DNA of 61,766 nt from Elusimicrobia bacterium CG1_02_37_114 (GTDB lineage Bacteria; Elusimicrobiota; Endomicrobiia; CG1-02-37-114). A program made the translations under genes and the position numbers. Under the pieces are notes generated by a model. It did no database searches and was not told the DNA's origin. It saw only the letters and a list, made by a program, of their open reading frames with translations. The stretch covers positions 1 through 61,766 of the forward strand of contig MNXB01000005.1 of assembly GCA_001871125.1 (NCBI GenBank). Direction: 5' to 3'. Below are positions 18,978 to 29,257 of the stretch, piece after piece (position 1 is the first letter of the stretch; each line of letters starts with the position of its first letter).

Positions 18978-20419
18978 CTCTTATTACCCTTTCCGATATT
19001 CTGTATGCACTCCATTCCTTCAGCCTTCGGCAGTATATATTTAATATTTTGAATCTCACCGTTTTTATTTTTGAGTTTTCTTATCCGTTGTTTAACCAAT
19101 ACCGAATGTTGAATACACATATCCGGTTCAATTATTGAACCGAAAATATAACTCGTTCCTTTTATCAGACATCTGTCTCCGATACGCACAGGGAATTCAT
19201 CACTGCCTGTTATATTTACCCCTGTCTCAATTCGGACATTATCACCCAGTGTCGTGTTTCCTTTAATAATGTTTCCGCCCACCATCTCCGTTTCCCTGCC
19301 TATTATCAGGGTTTGTTCAGGATATGTTGAAATGTGAACCCCCTCTCCTACCTTTACATTCTCGCTTAAAATAATATTGCCGTCAAGGCAGGCGTTCCTG
19401 CCGATAGTTATTCCTTTATTTATTTTCACTCCTTTAGAAATATAACAACCACTGCCTATGAATATATCCAGGGGACCAATTTTTTTATCTAATTTTATAA
19501 TGTCATTTATAACCTCTTCCGCAATGAAGAAATCCTCTTCGTCTTCAATGGATATTATGTCTTTTAATATTTCGTAATAGTTCTGCCTGACTATTGACTC
19601 CATTTTTTTCAATGTGCTTTTGTTATTGAACCCTAACAGCATTTCACTATTCTTTGACTGGAAACAGCCCACTTTCAACCCGGATTTGTTGAATATACTC
19701 ACTAAATCCGTCATATAAATTTCGCCCTGCACATTTTCTGCTTTAATTTTATTTATGTATTTCATTAGTTTTCCTGCCCTGAAGGCAAGAATACCTGAAT
19801 CAAATTCATTGTTTTTCAGCAGTTCGGTTTTTGTGAAAGCGTAAGGTTTTCCGTGATAATAACTCACGCACTCTCTCTTAGAGTTCAGTTTCAAAATATC
19901 CTTATGTTGAAGAATTTCTATAACCTCACCGGCACCTTCACCAGATTCAGGAACCCTCACTATACGACCATAATAGTTTGTTTCCACCGGTCCCTCGTAG
20001 GTGCCCGAAAGGAGCATCATATCGTAATCCGAATTTTCAAAAGATTTCCTGAAGTCATTTACTAACCAGCTTTTAAGAAGACCCGTGTCACCCGGGAAAA
20101 CATAGACATTGCCTGTCCAACTTTTCGGTATTTTTTTGACTGCTGTCTGTAAAGCATGTCCTGTCCCCCTCTGAACCTTCTGGTATGCAAAGACAGTGTT
20201 TTTTTTCTTGCCGACCAGTTCCATTACATCATTTGCTTTTTGCCCTATAACAATAACCTGGTTGTGACAGCCAAGCCCGTCTTCTACTGACCCGGAGACC
20301 CGCAAAACAGAAGGGATACCCCATATAGTATGCGCTACCTTGGGTGTTTCTGATTTAATCCTCTTGCCGTGCCCGGCGGCAAGAATGACCGCAATACTTT
20401 GTTTTTTTACCTTGTTCAT
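18965..20419 (-). CDS. glmU: GlmU-like nucleotidyltransferase/hexapeptide protein
   Basis: AVILAAGHGKRIKSETPKVAH, QRGTGHAL, FPGDTGLL, left-handed beta-helix repeats; between glmS and glmM. Confidence 0.78.
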   Translation of the reverse strand: MNKVKKQSIAVILAAGHGKRIKSETPKVAHTIWGIPSVLRVSGSVEDGLGCHNQVIVIGQKANDVMELVGKKKNTVFAYQKVQRGTGHALQTAVKKIPKSWTGNVYVFPGDTGLLKSWLVNDFRKSFENSDYDMMLLSGTYEGPVETNYYGRIVRVPESGEGAGEVIEILQHKDILKLNSKRECVSYYHGKPYAFTKTELLKNNEFDSGILAFRAGKLMKYINKIKAENVQGEIYMTDLVSIFNKSGLKVGCFQSKNSEMLLGFNNKSTLKKMESIVRQNYYEILKDIISIEDEEDFFIAEEVINDIIKLDKKIGPLDIFIGSGCYISKGVKINKGITIGRNACLDGNIILSENVKVGEGVHISTYPEQTLIIGRETEMVGGNIIKGNTTLGDNVRIETGVNITGSDEFPVRIGDRCLIKGTSYIFGSIIEPDMCIQHSVLVKQRIRKLKNKNGEIQNIKYILPKAEGMECIQNIGKGNKRCVE

Positions 20420-21912
20420 ACCATTATTGATTTTGTTTGTTGAATCAGTTTATTTACTTTTTTATACGTTTCAAACATTTTTCCTTCAATTTTTCCTTCA
20501 GCAATTATGCGAACCAGCGGTTCGGTATTGGAGGCACGGACATGAATCCAGGAATTATCCTTAAATAATATTTTATATCCATCCGAATTATTTATTGAAT
20601 CAACAGAATTGTTTTTTTCATAGTAGTCACGGACTAATCTGAGTTTTAACTTCGGGTTTGCCAGCCTGAGCTTTCTTTTTATTAAAACATACGGGGGGAT
20701 TTCTTTTTCAAGTTCTGCAATGCTTTTCCCGCTTTCGGCAATATAACAGAGCAATAATGCCATGCCTACCGTAGAATTTCTGCCATAATTAACCGTGCCA
20801 AGAATTGTTCCGCCGTTACCTTCTGCACCGAAAACTGTTTTGTTGTTTATCATAGCATTGACTACATTTATTTCACCGACAGGTGTCCTGGAGATTTCTA
20901 TGCCATAGTGACCTGCAATTTCTTCCCAGGCACCTGTAGTGGATAAATTTACTGGTATACATTTTATATATTTTTTCTTGTTATCTTTTTGTAATTCTAA
21001 TAAAAATTTACCTGCCAGAAGTGGTGTGTATTCTTCATTTCTTAAAGGCATTGCCACAAGTCTGTCCTGGTCAGGGTCAAAGGCAAAACCAATGTCTGCG
21101 TTGAATTTTTGTATTGCTGATTTGAGAATTGCAAGGTGCTGCGGTATGGGTTCTAAAGGTCGGTTTGATTGTTCTATGGCATTGTTGTTGAGGACAATAA
21201 TGTTCTGAGGCAATATACCGATGGACAGTAAAAAGCTTTTTGGGAACTCGGCGCCGGATCTACTGCATGCGTCAATTATTACTTTAAATTCTTTTCCCCT
21301 TATTTTATCAAAGACCTGTGTGCCTTTACCTTTTTGCCCGCAGCATAAATCAATGACGTTTTTTACTTTTCTGAGCACGTCCCGGTTGTATCCGGTTAGG
21401 ACATCCTTTCTTATTTTTGGTAAAACGGTTCCCGGTTTAAATCTAAAATTAATTTCCTTATCGGTTCTATCAAATTTGTCAATGATTTTTTGCATCTGTT
21501 CCGGCTTAAGCAATGTTCCGTAATCATTGTTGTTTTTACCGGATATAAGTTTTATGCCATTCCATTCTATCGGGTTGTGGCTTGCTGTTATGATTATACC
21601 ACCCTGTGCTTTATAATTAATTATCGCCCACTGAATCATCGGTGTCGTTGCGGTCCCGAGATATATCAATTCAAACTTTTGTCTTTCCTTTTTGGAAATG
21701 TCTTCTATAGCAGAAAAAACACCTTGTAGCAGGATATTGCCGGACAGTTTCGGGTCTTTTCCGATAACAATCTTTATAGGTCTATTCCCCGAAGCATTTT
21801 TAACTAAATATTCACCGTAGAATGCAAGAGCAATCTTATATGCTTCAACGAGAGTTATTGATTTACCTACAATCCCTCTTATTCCGGATAAAGATTTTAT
21901 TAATTCTGACAT
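20416..21912 (-). CDS. glmM: phosphoglucosamine mutase-like phosphohexomutase
   Basis: SGIRGIVGKS, GGIIITASHNPIEWNGIK, DPDQDRL, GAEGNGG; start at MSEL chosen. Confidence 0.85.
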   Translation of the reverse strand: MSELIKSLSGIRGIVGKSITLVEAYKIALAFYGEYLVKNASGNRPIKIVIGKDPKLSGNILLQGVFSAIEDISKKERQKFELIYLGTATTPMIQWAIINYKAQGGIIITASHNPIEWNGIKLISGKNNNDYGTLLKPEQMQKIIDKFDRTDKEINFRFKPGTVLPKIRKDVLTGYNRDVLRKVKNVIDLCCGQKGKGTQVFDKIRGKEFKVIIDACSRSGAEFPKSFLLSIGILPQNIIVLNNNAIEQSNRPLEPIPQHLAILKSAIQKFNADIGFAFDPDQDRLVAMPLRNEEYTPLLAGKFLLELQKDNKKKYIKCIPVNLSTTGAWEEIAGHYGIEISRTPVGEINVVNAMINNKTVFGAEGNGGTILGTVNYGRNSTVGMALLLCYIAESGKSIAELEKEIPPYVLIKRKLRLANPKLKLRLVRDYYEKNNSVDSINNSDGYKILFKDNSWIHVRASNTEPLVRIIAEGKIEGKMFETYKKVNKLIQQTKSIMV

Positions 21913-21996
21913 TATTGTTCTATGCCTCAACTGTTTGCATAACTGCTTTCTCCAATATATACATTATACAAACATATACAGGAAAAATCAAAAAAT

Positions 21997-22025
21997 TTGA
22001 AAAATTAATAAAAAAGTAGTACAAT
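21997..22025 (+). promoter_or_regulatory. sigma70-like promoter TTGAAA-N17-TACAAT
   Basis: Read directly; upstream of the nucleotidyltransferase pair. Confidence 0.45.
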
Positions 22026-22086
22026 AGTAGTAGAAATATAAAGAATTTACTTTGTTAAGGCTCATAAATTTTTAGCATTTCACTAT

Positions 22087-22269
22087 ATGGACAGAATTTA
22101 TAAAATTGGTAAAGAAGAATTAGCCCAGTTTTCCAAAATTAACCTTCATCAACGACTGAAACAGGCAAGTTGTGCTTTGAGATTATATTATTCTGTGCAC
22201 CCAATACTTTTCCCACAGTACAAATTTTACAAGTCACTTAAACAATTTTTTAAACATGGGAAACAATAA
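22087..22269 (+). CDS. small partner of nucleotidyltransferase (TA-like)
   Basis: 60 aa, overlaps the next ORF by 14 nt. Confidence 0.4.
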   Translation: MDRIYKIGKEELAQFSKINLHQRLKQASCALRLYYSVHPILFPQYKFYKSLKQFFKHGKQ

Positions 22270-22723
22270 ATTTTTTAGACCTGATTTTAAAACCTTGTGC
22301 GAATTATTAAATAGATATAAAGTCAGATATCTGGTATTTGGCGCGTGGGCAGGGATAATATACGGGCTTCCAAGAACTACTTTAGACGTGGATATAATCA
22401 TTGATAAAACAGAAGAAAATTGTCAGAAGTTGATTGAATCATTATCAAATATAGGTGCCGGTATAGCAAAAGAATTAACTCCAAACGAAATATTAAAGAC
22501 AAAGGTCTTTATGTTTGCCGATATGATTAAGGTTGATATTTTCACCGAAACCTACGGTGTAAAAAATTTTAATGAAGTTTATAAAAGAAGTAAAGAAGTA
22601 AATTTCGAGGGTATAAAAATACCTGTGATTTCATACAAGGATTTTCTAAAAACCAAAAATACTGACCGACCAAAAGACAAAGAAGACCTAAAAATTTTAA
22701 AGAAACTTAAAGTCAAATTCTGA
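22256..22723 (+). CDS. MNT/AbiEii-like nucleotidyltransferase
   Basis: YLVFGAWAGIIYGLPRTTLDVDIIIDKTEEN (GAWA...DVDI). Confidence 0.7.
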   Translation: MGNNKFFRPDFKTLCELLNRYKVRYLVFGAWAGIIYGLPRTTLDVDIIIDKTEENCQKLIESLSNIGAGIAKELTPNEILKTKVFMFADMIKVDIFTETYGVKNFNEVYKRSKEVNFEGIKIPVISYKDFLKTKNTDRPKDKEDLKILKKLKVKF

Positions 22724-22738
22724 AGTTTTTCGGTGTTT

Positions 22739-23431
22739 CTATTCAAGATAAGCATTGAATAGAAGTTCTATTTTATCGAGAGCGTCTTCCTCTAATGAAA
22801 AAGTCACCGAACCTGCAAAACAATCAAGTATAACTACCGCATTAATACTTGCATCCTTAATTTTTATATTCCTGAGCCTTTTACAAAAATTTTTGTTAAC
22901 TGTTTGAATATCCGCATAAATTTCAACGAGTTTTTTTAATTCCCAGTCCGGCTCCTTACCGTGTCTTGCCAGGAAATACTGCGCCAATAGATACATGGAT
23001 AAAACGCGGTACTTCGTTTCGTCTATTGTCGCAAACGGCAGATGAAAACGAACCATAGGCTTCAGTTTTTCCATAATGGGACAGCCGGTTGTAACCATAT
23101 ATATGCCCATGAGGGAACTTATACCCTGCTGTAATGTGGTGTGTTTCGTATATTTCCTTGCCTCGGTCTCAATGTATATATCAACTTCCTCATAGGAATT
23201 TGAGCCGCTGAAGAAATCAATTAAATCAACAAGGTTTATTGCTAGCGGGCAAAATTTATGCTGGTTCTCATTCAGGGGACAATTAGAGCATTTAGAATAT
23301 TTTAATTCTGTCCATTCGGGGTATGATTTCTTTTCTTCTGATATTAAATTCAGGGTTTTATCGTCAAGTTTAACAGTAAATTCTTTCTCTGTGCCGTTAC
23401 TTAATGTAAATTTATAGCGATAGGTAAGCAT
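22739..23431 (-). CDS. conserved hypothetical protein with Cys motif
   Basis: CSNCPLNENQHKFCP; 230 aa; 3 nt from the aldolase gene. Confidence 0.55.
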   Translation of the reverse strand: MLTYRYKFTLSNGTEKEFTVKLDDKTLNLISEEKKSYPEWTELKYSKCSNCPLNENQHKFCPLAINLVDLIDFFSGSNSYEEVDIYIETEARKYTKHTTLQQGISSLMGIYMVTTGCPIMEKLKPMVRFHLPFATIDETKYRVLSMYLLAQYFLARHGKEPDWELKKLVEIYADIQTVNKNFCKRLRNIKIKDASINAVVILDCFAGSVTFSLEEDALDKIELLFNAYLE

Positions 23432-23433
23432 TT

Positions 23434-24399
23434 CTAATCTTCGCCTTCTTTAGTAAGTTCTTCGTATAATTTACGAAATTCAAACTTTTCAGATGCACCA
23501 TCATCCATTTCCATTAGTTTTATTGCTATTTCAGGATGTTGGTTTAGTGTGCCGGTTATCATATATGGAATGGTGTATCCCCAGGAAATTTCTTTGGCAA
23601 GTGGCAATATTTCCTTGGTTATAATATCTAAGAGTGGACGGATATCAAATTTAGGATTTTTTAAGAAACTTATCAGGAGTTCAATCGGACAGTTCCCGGC
23701 AGCACGTCCAAGTCCGTATAATGTGCCGTCAAGGTAGTTGGCACCGCGGATAATACCGGCAATAGTGTTGGCAAATCCTAACTGCTGATGGTTATGGCAG
23801 TGAACCCCGATTTCCTTGTTCTTCAGGTATTTTCTATATTTATCTACAAAAAAATCAATGTCTTCACTGTAAAGAGCTCCGAAACTATCCACTATATAAC
23901 AGGCTGTTATTTTTGTTTCTGCTTCTATTTGCTGCAGTGCCTCGTCAAGGTCACGCTCCAGGGCCTGTGATATAGCCATAATATTAATGGTTGCCGTATA
24001 TCCTTTATCAGTGGCATTGTTTGCAAGTTTAATCGCTTTATCAACGTCCTTGACATAAGTCGCAATGCGTATTACATCCACGACACTTTCTTTTTTTGGA
24101 AGAACATCGTCGGCAACTGCCTTATGGGCATCCTGCATAACTGCAATTTTTGTTTTATCTGATTTTATACCGTCCACCACTTTTTTAAGATTTTCTTCAT
24201 CGCAGAAACGCCACAGTCCGTATTCATCTACAGAGAACATTTTTTTGCTGTTCCTGTAGCCGAGTTCAACAATGTCCACGCCTGCAGCGCAAACTGCTTT
24301 ATAGACATTTCTGACAGTTTCAACTGAAAATTTTGATTTGTTCATCAACCCGCCGTCGCGGATAGTGCAATCAATTACTTTAATCTGCGGTCTGTACAA
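23434..24399 (-). CDS. HMGL-like/DRE-TIM aldolase family protein
   Basis: IKVIDCTIRDGGLMNKSKF, GVHCHNHQQLGFANTIAGI, YLDGTLYGLGRAAGN. Confidence 0.85.
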   Translation of the reverse strand: MYRPQIKVIDCTIRDGGLMNKSKFSVETVRNVYKAVCAAGVDIVELGYRNSKKMFSVDEYGLWRFCDEENLKKVVDGIKSDKTKIAVMQDAHKAVADDVLPKKESVVDVIRIATYVKDVDKAIKLANNATDKGYTATINIMAISQALERDLDEALQQIEAETKITACYIVDSFGALYSEDIDFFVDKYRKYLKNKEIGVHCHNHQQLGFANTIAGIIRGANYLDGTLYGLGRAAGNCPIELLISFLKNPKFDIRPLLDIITKEILPLAKEISWGYTIPYMITGTLNQHPEIAIKLMEMDDGASEKFEFRKLYEELTKEGED

Positions 24400-24414
24400 T
24401 TTTTATCTCCTTTT

Positions 24415-25254
24415 CTAATATCTACCGATTTCGCCGGTAGTTCTTTCTCTGTCTAATATCTTTTTTCCTTCTTCAAACGCAGACTGGACAATTTCGTCTT
24501 TGGAATCCCAGACCCTGCTTTCAAAGGAACGTTTCTCAACCGATTCAAGAAATTTTTTGAATTCGTTAAAATAACTGCCGTATATATGGTAGGAATCCGA
24601 GAAATCCACATATCGCCCGACTTTTACTTCTTTTTTTATCTTTTTTGATATTTCTTCGGCGATGTGTCTCTGGAGGTCAGTCAGTGCAAAAATATTCATA
24701 AAAGCAGCTTTATATGCATCTCTTGAACGCCAGTTTGTGTTCATATTCAGAACAGGAGCATTATTTTCATCATAGGATAACCTGCACCACACTCTCTGCA
24801 GGCAGGGCGGATCGTCTGTTTGAGGGTCAGCGGTTGGTATCCAGGTGATTGCATTTGCTCTTCTTGTATAATCTGTTTTGGAAAGTGAATTTATTATATA
24901 TGTTATCTGGTCAAAAGACTCATAATCAAACAATCTCTTGTGATAAGTATAAGTCCATTTACCTTCCTTGGGATTTATCCAGTAGTCGTGGACACCGTTT
25001 ACAACTTCCTGCCTGTATATTTCAAGGTTTTCAAGTCCTGCCGGGAAATTTTTATGTATCCGCGGTTCAGCAAAAGGCTCTTCTATTACCATAACCATCG
25101 TGACGTCTCTGCTCGGCGGGTCATCGGGTTTATCATACTGGGTTTTTAAAATAGCACCTTTTGACCAGGTTTCAATCAGTGACTTTTCCCACACCTCGGG
25201 TATTGTTTTCCCGGAAACAGTTAGGACAGGAATATTGCCTTTATTTTCTGTCAT
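24415..25254 (-). CDS. thymidylate synthase-family protein
   Basis: DPPCLQRVWCRL catalytic Cys region, NWRSRDAYKAAFMNIFALTDLQ, DFSDSYHIYG. Confidence 0.75.
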   Translation of the reverse strand: MTENKGNIPVLTVSGKTIPEVWEKSLIETWSKGAILKTQYDKPDDPPSRDVTMVMVIEEPFAEPRIHKNFPAGLENLEIYRQEVVNGVHDYWINPKEGKWTYTYHKRLFDYESFDQITYIINSLSKTDYTRRANAITWIPTADPQTDDPPCLQRVWCRLSYDENNAPVLNMNTNWRSRDAYKAAFMNIFALTDLQRHIAEEISKKIKKEVKVGRYVDFSDSYHIYGSYFNEFKKFLESVEKRSFESRVWDSKDEIVQSAFEEGKKILDRERTTGEIGRY

Positions 25255-25317
25255 ATCAGAGGTTCTCCTTTATTTCATTATATCATATTTTTTAACGTAT
25301 AAGAAATTAAAAAATGT

Positions 25318-25422
25318 TTGATAATCGTCCATCTGAAGATGGACGCTACCAGAAGTAGGTTACTCCAGTAACAGTAGCGTCCAGTTTTAACCAACAGTAG
25401 GTTCTTTAGGAACTGGACGATT
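25318..25422. repeat. BIME-like cluster of GTAG-headed REP hairpins (at least 4 units)
   Basis: Minus: GTAGCGTCCATCTTCAGATGGACG; plus: GTAGGTTACTCCAGTAAC, GTAGCGTCCAGTT...AACTGGACG, GTAGGTTCTTTAGGAAC. Confidence 0.7.
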
Positions 25423-25432
25423 TCTTGGCTGT

Positions 25433-27037
25433 TCAATAGGCATTAAACCGGAGAAGTATCTTAAATGATGAAGACACGGCCGGTTTCAGAACAGTTACTT
25501 CAGAAGGATAGTCGGGTCCCGGACCCAAGCCTGCAATCAGTTCGTCTTTACCGTCACCATCTATATCGCCGGCGGCAACGTTTAAACCGTAAGCATAGCG
25601 CAGGTCAGGATAAACAATAGTGTCAAATATGAAGTTCAGGTTTCCGTCAAGGACGGTAAGAAAAGAATTGTTACACTCGTGTACCCCGTATCCCCTGACG
25701 ATTTCGTCATACCCGTCACCGTTTATATCACCGGAATTCAAAATTACACCCGCATCCCAGCCGTTGCGTTCCTTTGGTAGCGGCAGCCGACTTATTTCGT
25801 TACCCTCAAAATCTATTATTTTTAAATTTGTATCGCTCCGGTTGAGATAAACAAGCCCTATAGCCATTTCAGCTTTCTTATCTCCGGTAAAATTGCCGCA
25901 GGTTACATTTATACCGTGTCTCATCGTACCATCAGCTCTCATATCCCTGTTGTAAGGGTAAAGTGTTTTTATTTTTTTCCCGTTGCCCGTCCATATTTTT
26001 AGTTCAGGAAAACACGTAAGACCCGGAGCAGTTCCTACAACTATTTCGTCTTTCCCGTTACCGTCAAAATCACCGGAGGCAACCTCTGCACCGTAATCTT
26101 TCCACCTGCTGAAAGCCCTGAACGACAGGATTTCTTTCCCTTCCCAGTCAAAGACTTTGACTATTGCTTTGTTCCCCGGGCTGATGCCGGGGCTTACAAT
26201 TATTTCTTTTTTCCCGTCCCCATCAATATCACCGACTGCAATGTTAATCCCAAACTTGGTTTTCTTATCAAAAGCAAAAAAACTGCTGATTTCATTTCCT
26301 TTTGAATCAAAAACCTTTATTAAAGAATCATTTTCTGAAGAGGGTCCCCTGCCTGTAATTATTTCTATCTTGCCATCACCATTTACATCCCCACAAGCTA
26401 CTTTAACGCCACTGCCATAATAATAAACACAAATGGTTTCTACCGGCCCGAACTTGAGATTGGCAACCAATCCCGGAACAAGGTAGGACTGCAGGAAAAT
26501 ACTGACTATTCCATGGCATAATCCCAGGGTAAAAATGTTTCTGTTGCGCGAGAAAAGATAAGACCAGATAATTCCGCCGAAAAAAGTAATAATCATCAAA
26601 GGAATGTTTAATGCATGGAGCCAGCTGAAAATTATAGCAGTCCCCAGTATGGATAAAAACCTGTTATTCAACGCACGGTCCAGACGTATATAAAAGAAAC
26701 CCTGGGTAATAAACTGCTGAATGATTCCCCAGGAAATCCAGTACATAATGAATTTTAGATTCACAGGCCATATAGGGAACTGGTAGTGATTGTTTAATGC
26801 AATGATTAGTCCTACCGAAAGAATAATTATTATAGAAACTTTCCACAGTTCACTAAAGAAATTATCAAACCTTACCCCGAGGTCATATAACCGTTCCCTG
26901 TGCAGGTAAAATGAAAGGACGATAAAGCCGAAACATAGCACAATAGTCAGGGGAAGGAGGAGTCGCTGCATCCTGAATAGCCACATATACGAGAAATATA
27001 TTATTAAAGGCGGGAATATTTCAATGATTTTACCCAT
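25433..27037 (-). CDS. CPBP (CaaX protease-like) membrane domain fused to FG-GAP/VCBS repeats
   Basis: WGIIQQFITQGFFYIRLDR...FSWLHALNIP...LCHGIV, then repeated GDVNGDGKIEI/GDIDGDGKKEI. Confidence 0.78.
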   Translation of the reverse strand: MGKIIEIFPPLIIYFSYMWLFRMQRLLLPLTIVLCFGFIVLSFYLHRERLYDLGVRFDNFFSELWKVSIIIILSVGLIIALNNHYQFPIWPVNLKFIMYWISWGIIQQFITQGFFYIRLDRALNNRFLSILGTAIIFSWLHALNIPLMIITFFGGIIWSYLFSRNRNIFTLGLCHGIVSIFLQSYLVPGLVANLKFGPVETICVYYYGSGVKVACGDVNGDGKIEIITGRGPSSENDSLIKVFDSKGNEISSFFAFDKKTKFGINIAVGDIDGDGKKEIIVSPGISPGNKAIVKVFDWEGKEILSFRAFSRWKDYGAEVASGDFDGNGKDEIVVGTAPGLTCFPELKIWTGNGKKIKTLYPYNRDMRADGTMRHGINVTCGNFTGDKKAEMAIGLVYLNRSDTNLKIIDFEGNEISRLPLPKERNGWDAGVILNSGDINGDGYDEIVRGYGVHECNNSFLTVLDGNLNFIFDTIVYPDLRYAYGLNVAAGDIDGDGKDELIAGLGPGPDYPSEVTVLKPAVSSSFKILLRFNAY

Positions 27038-27053
27038 AGGTTCACTTGATGCG

Positions 27054-27592
27054 TTACTTACTCAATGTCTCGTACACTGCTTCTGTAATTGCTAGATGAC
27101 CTGTGAGATTCGGATGTACCGGTTCAGCACAGTTGGCAGCAGTTCAAGGACCTGCTTTCTGAAGGAATCATCCGATTTTTCTGTGCTGATATAGAAAGGG
27201 TCTATTAATAGTATCCCGCATTTTGGAAATTTTTTCTTTGTCCGCACCAGAATATCATTATATACAGACTTAAATATATTGGGAGGGACAGCATCCGGTG
27301 CCTGGTTTAAGGTAGCATGTAAATCATTAATCCCGATTTTTATTGACAGCCAGTCAATCTTGTGCGGGAATACGTCATCGCTCCAGCGGCACTGTAAATC
27401 TGTTATTTTATTCCCGCCGATGCCTTTGTTGATTATTGAGATTTTCTTTTCGGGTTCGCGGAGAGTAACAAAATCAGCAAAAAATTTTACATAGCCGTTT
27501 CCAAGCGGGCACGCTGCATCCCGTCTTCCGCAATCAGTGATGCTATCCCCGATAAAGAGGATTGTTTGTCCGTCTTTGATTTTTAGTACCAT
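27054..27592 (-). pseudogene. SGNH/GDSL hydrolase, frameshifted and probably internally deleted
   Basis: FIGDSITDCGRRD and GGNKITDL in frame; terminal catalytic EPVHPNLTGHLAITEAVYETLSK lies in another frame. Confidence 0.7.
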
Positions 27593-27884
27593 CGTAGTTT
27601 CCTTTCATTATTTTAATATACATAACAGAACCGACTTTCTATCTTTTTTTACCGTATATTTACTCCATATTTGAGAAAAACAACTACTTTTATTATACTT
27701 TTATTTGAAAAAATAGGCAAGATCTATAGATAGTATATTGAACTCGGTTTTTGAAATGATTTCTATAAAAAATGATGGAATATGGAGTAACACGATTTCT
27801 AAAGGATCTCAAAGAATAACATTATTCTTTAACCCAAAATGATTACCGCAATAGTGGTATTAAAGTTAGATTAACTAATTTTAT

Positions 27885-28928
27885 TCAATCCCATTGATCT
27901 ATAAATATTACAATATCGTTATTATTTAAAAGACTATTGAATGATTTGTGGTAATATTTGTAGTTAAATTCCAGTTCTTTATATAAAGGGCCTGTAAAAT
28001 TTTTGATATTAGAAAGAATATCTTTATTGTCATTAAATGATTTTAATAGTTCTTGTAATTTTTTTTGTAATTCTTTATCTTCTATTCGAATATCTATAAA
28101 TTCAACAAGATCCCCCTTTTCATTACTACGTAAATATAATATTGTGGCTCTATAAAAATGTAATCTTTTTAAGTATTTATCTCTAATATTAGTCAAATAA
28201 ACTGCTATACCTTTTGGTGTAGAAGTAGTTGTAATAGGTATCATTTGTACTTTTTTTTCTTCACTTTCTGCTAATCCTTGTATAGAATTAAACATATTTT
28301 CTTTAGTAATATTTGTTTTATCATAATTCATTAAATCGTAATACATTTTATTAAAATTTTCCATATAAACAAATTCGCTCCTAAAGTGCGGAGAATATTT
28401 AATTACAGCATTAAATTCATCTTTCGATATATTAGGATTTAAATTTATATAAATAGTGTCTTCGCAAGAATCATGTATAGTTATTGTTTCATAGCTTCCG
28501 GCTTTTAATTTTTTAATAGTGTTTTTGGGCAAATTAGATACCTCTCCTGCACCTGAAAACCGTACCCAAGAAATCAGAGTTATTTTTTCTGTTTCATCCA
28601 AGGGTATTTTTTCCATATCTTCTTTTATAACCATATTTCCAATATTTTTAAATGAATAGATATCTTTCACAAAAATGATACTTCCTTTATCTCCTCTGCT
28701 TACTATAAGTTCATCTTTAATATCTAGTTTTTGTGAACCTCCTTCTTTTGTATCTGAAGTAGTTACTGAGTCAGAGCCGTATATAGGCGCATATCCTATT
28801 TTATTATTTCCATCTTTAAATCTTATTTCTACTTTAGCCATTGTATAACAATGTGGGCAATCTCCTAAAGAATATGAATTTAAAAATACAAGCATGACTG
28901 GAATAACTAATAAAAATATTCTTTTCAT
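27885..28928 (-). CDS. secreted hypothetical protein
   Basis: MKRIFLLVIPVMLVFLNSYSLGDCPHC signal peptide; 347 aa. Confidence 0.6.
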   Translation of the reverse strand: MKRIFLLVIPVMLVFLNSYSLGDCPHCYTMAKVEIRFKDGNNKIGYAPIYGSDSVTTSDTKEGGSQKLDIKDELIVSRGDKGSIIFVKDIYSFKNIGNMVIKEDMEKIPLDETEKITLISWVRFSGAGEVSNLPKNTIKKLKAGSYETITIHDSCEDTIYINLNPNISKDEFNAVIKYSPHFRSEFVYMENFNKMYYDLMNYDKTNITKENMFNSIQGLAESEEKKVQMIPITTTSTPKGIAVYLTNIRDKYLKRLHFYRATILYLRSNEKGDLVEFIDIRIEDKELQKKLQELLKSFNDNKDILSNIKNFTGPLYKELEFNYKYYHKSFNSLLNNNDIVIFIDQWD

Positions 28929-29257
28929 TTTGATTCCTCCAAAAAAGAACGAAAGTTACACTAATCAATCTGAATTTATCAGTCAAATATTTTAACAAGA
29001 TGTTAGCGTGCAAGTTTTGGTGATTACCGCAACTCTCATCTGGAAATCCATACTCCAATTTTACATCTTTTTGAAAGATAGGTCAAATATGGAAAACCGA
29101 TGAATCGGTAACCGCGCCTTCATCCGGATCCTCTCCCATCAAGGGAGAAGTAAAATAAAGAGATTATCGGTGGTAATGTTGAAATTATGAAAGAAGGTAA
29201 AGATTAGTGGATGGGATTGCCAGGCTACCGCTCGCAATGACAAAAGTCAATTATATT

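Noticed and set aside
27640-29060. Possible direct repeats (GATTACCGCAA..., TACTCCAT/A) flanking the secreted hypothetical gene
   Set aside because: Shared stretches are only ~11 bp and degenerate; not enough for a transposon claim
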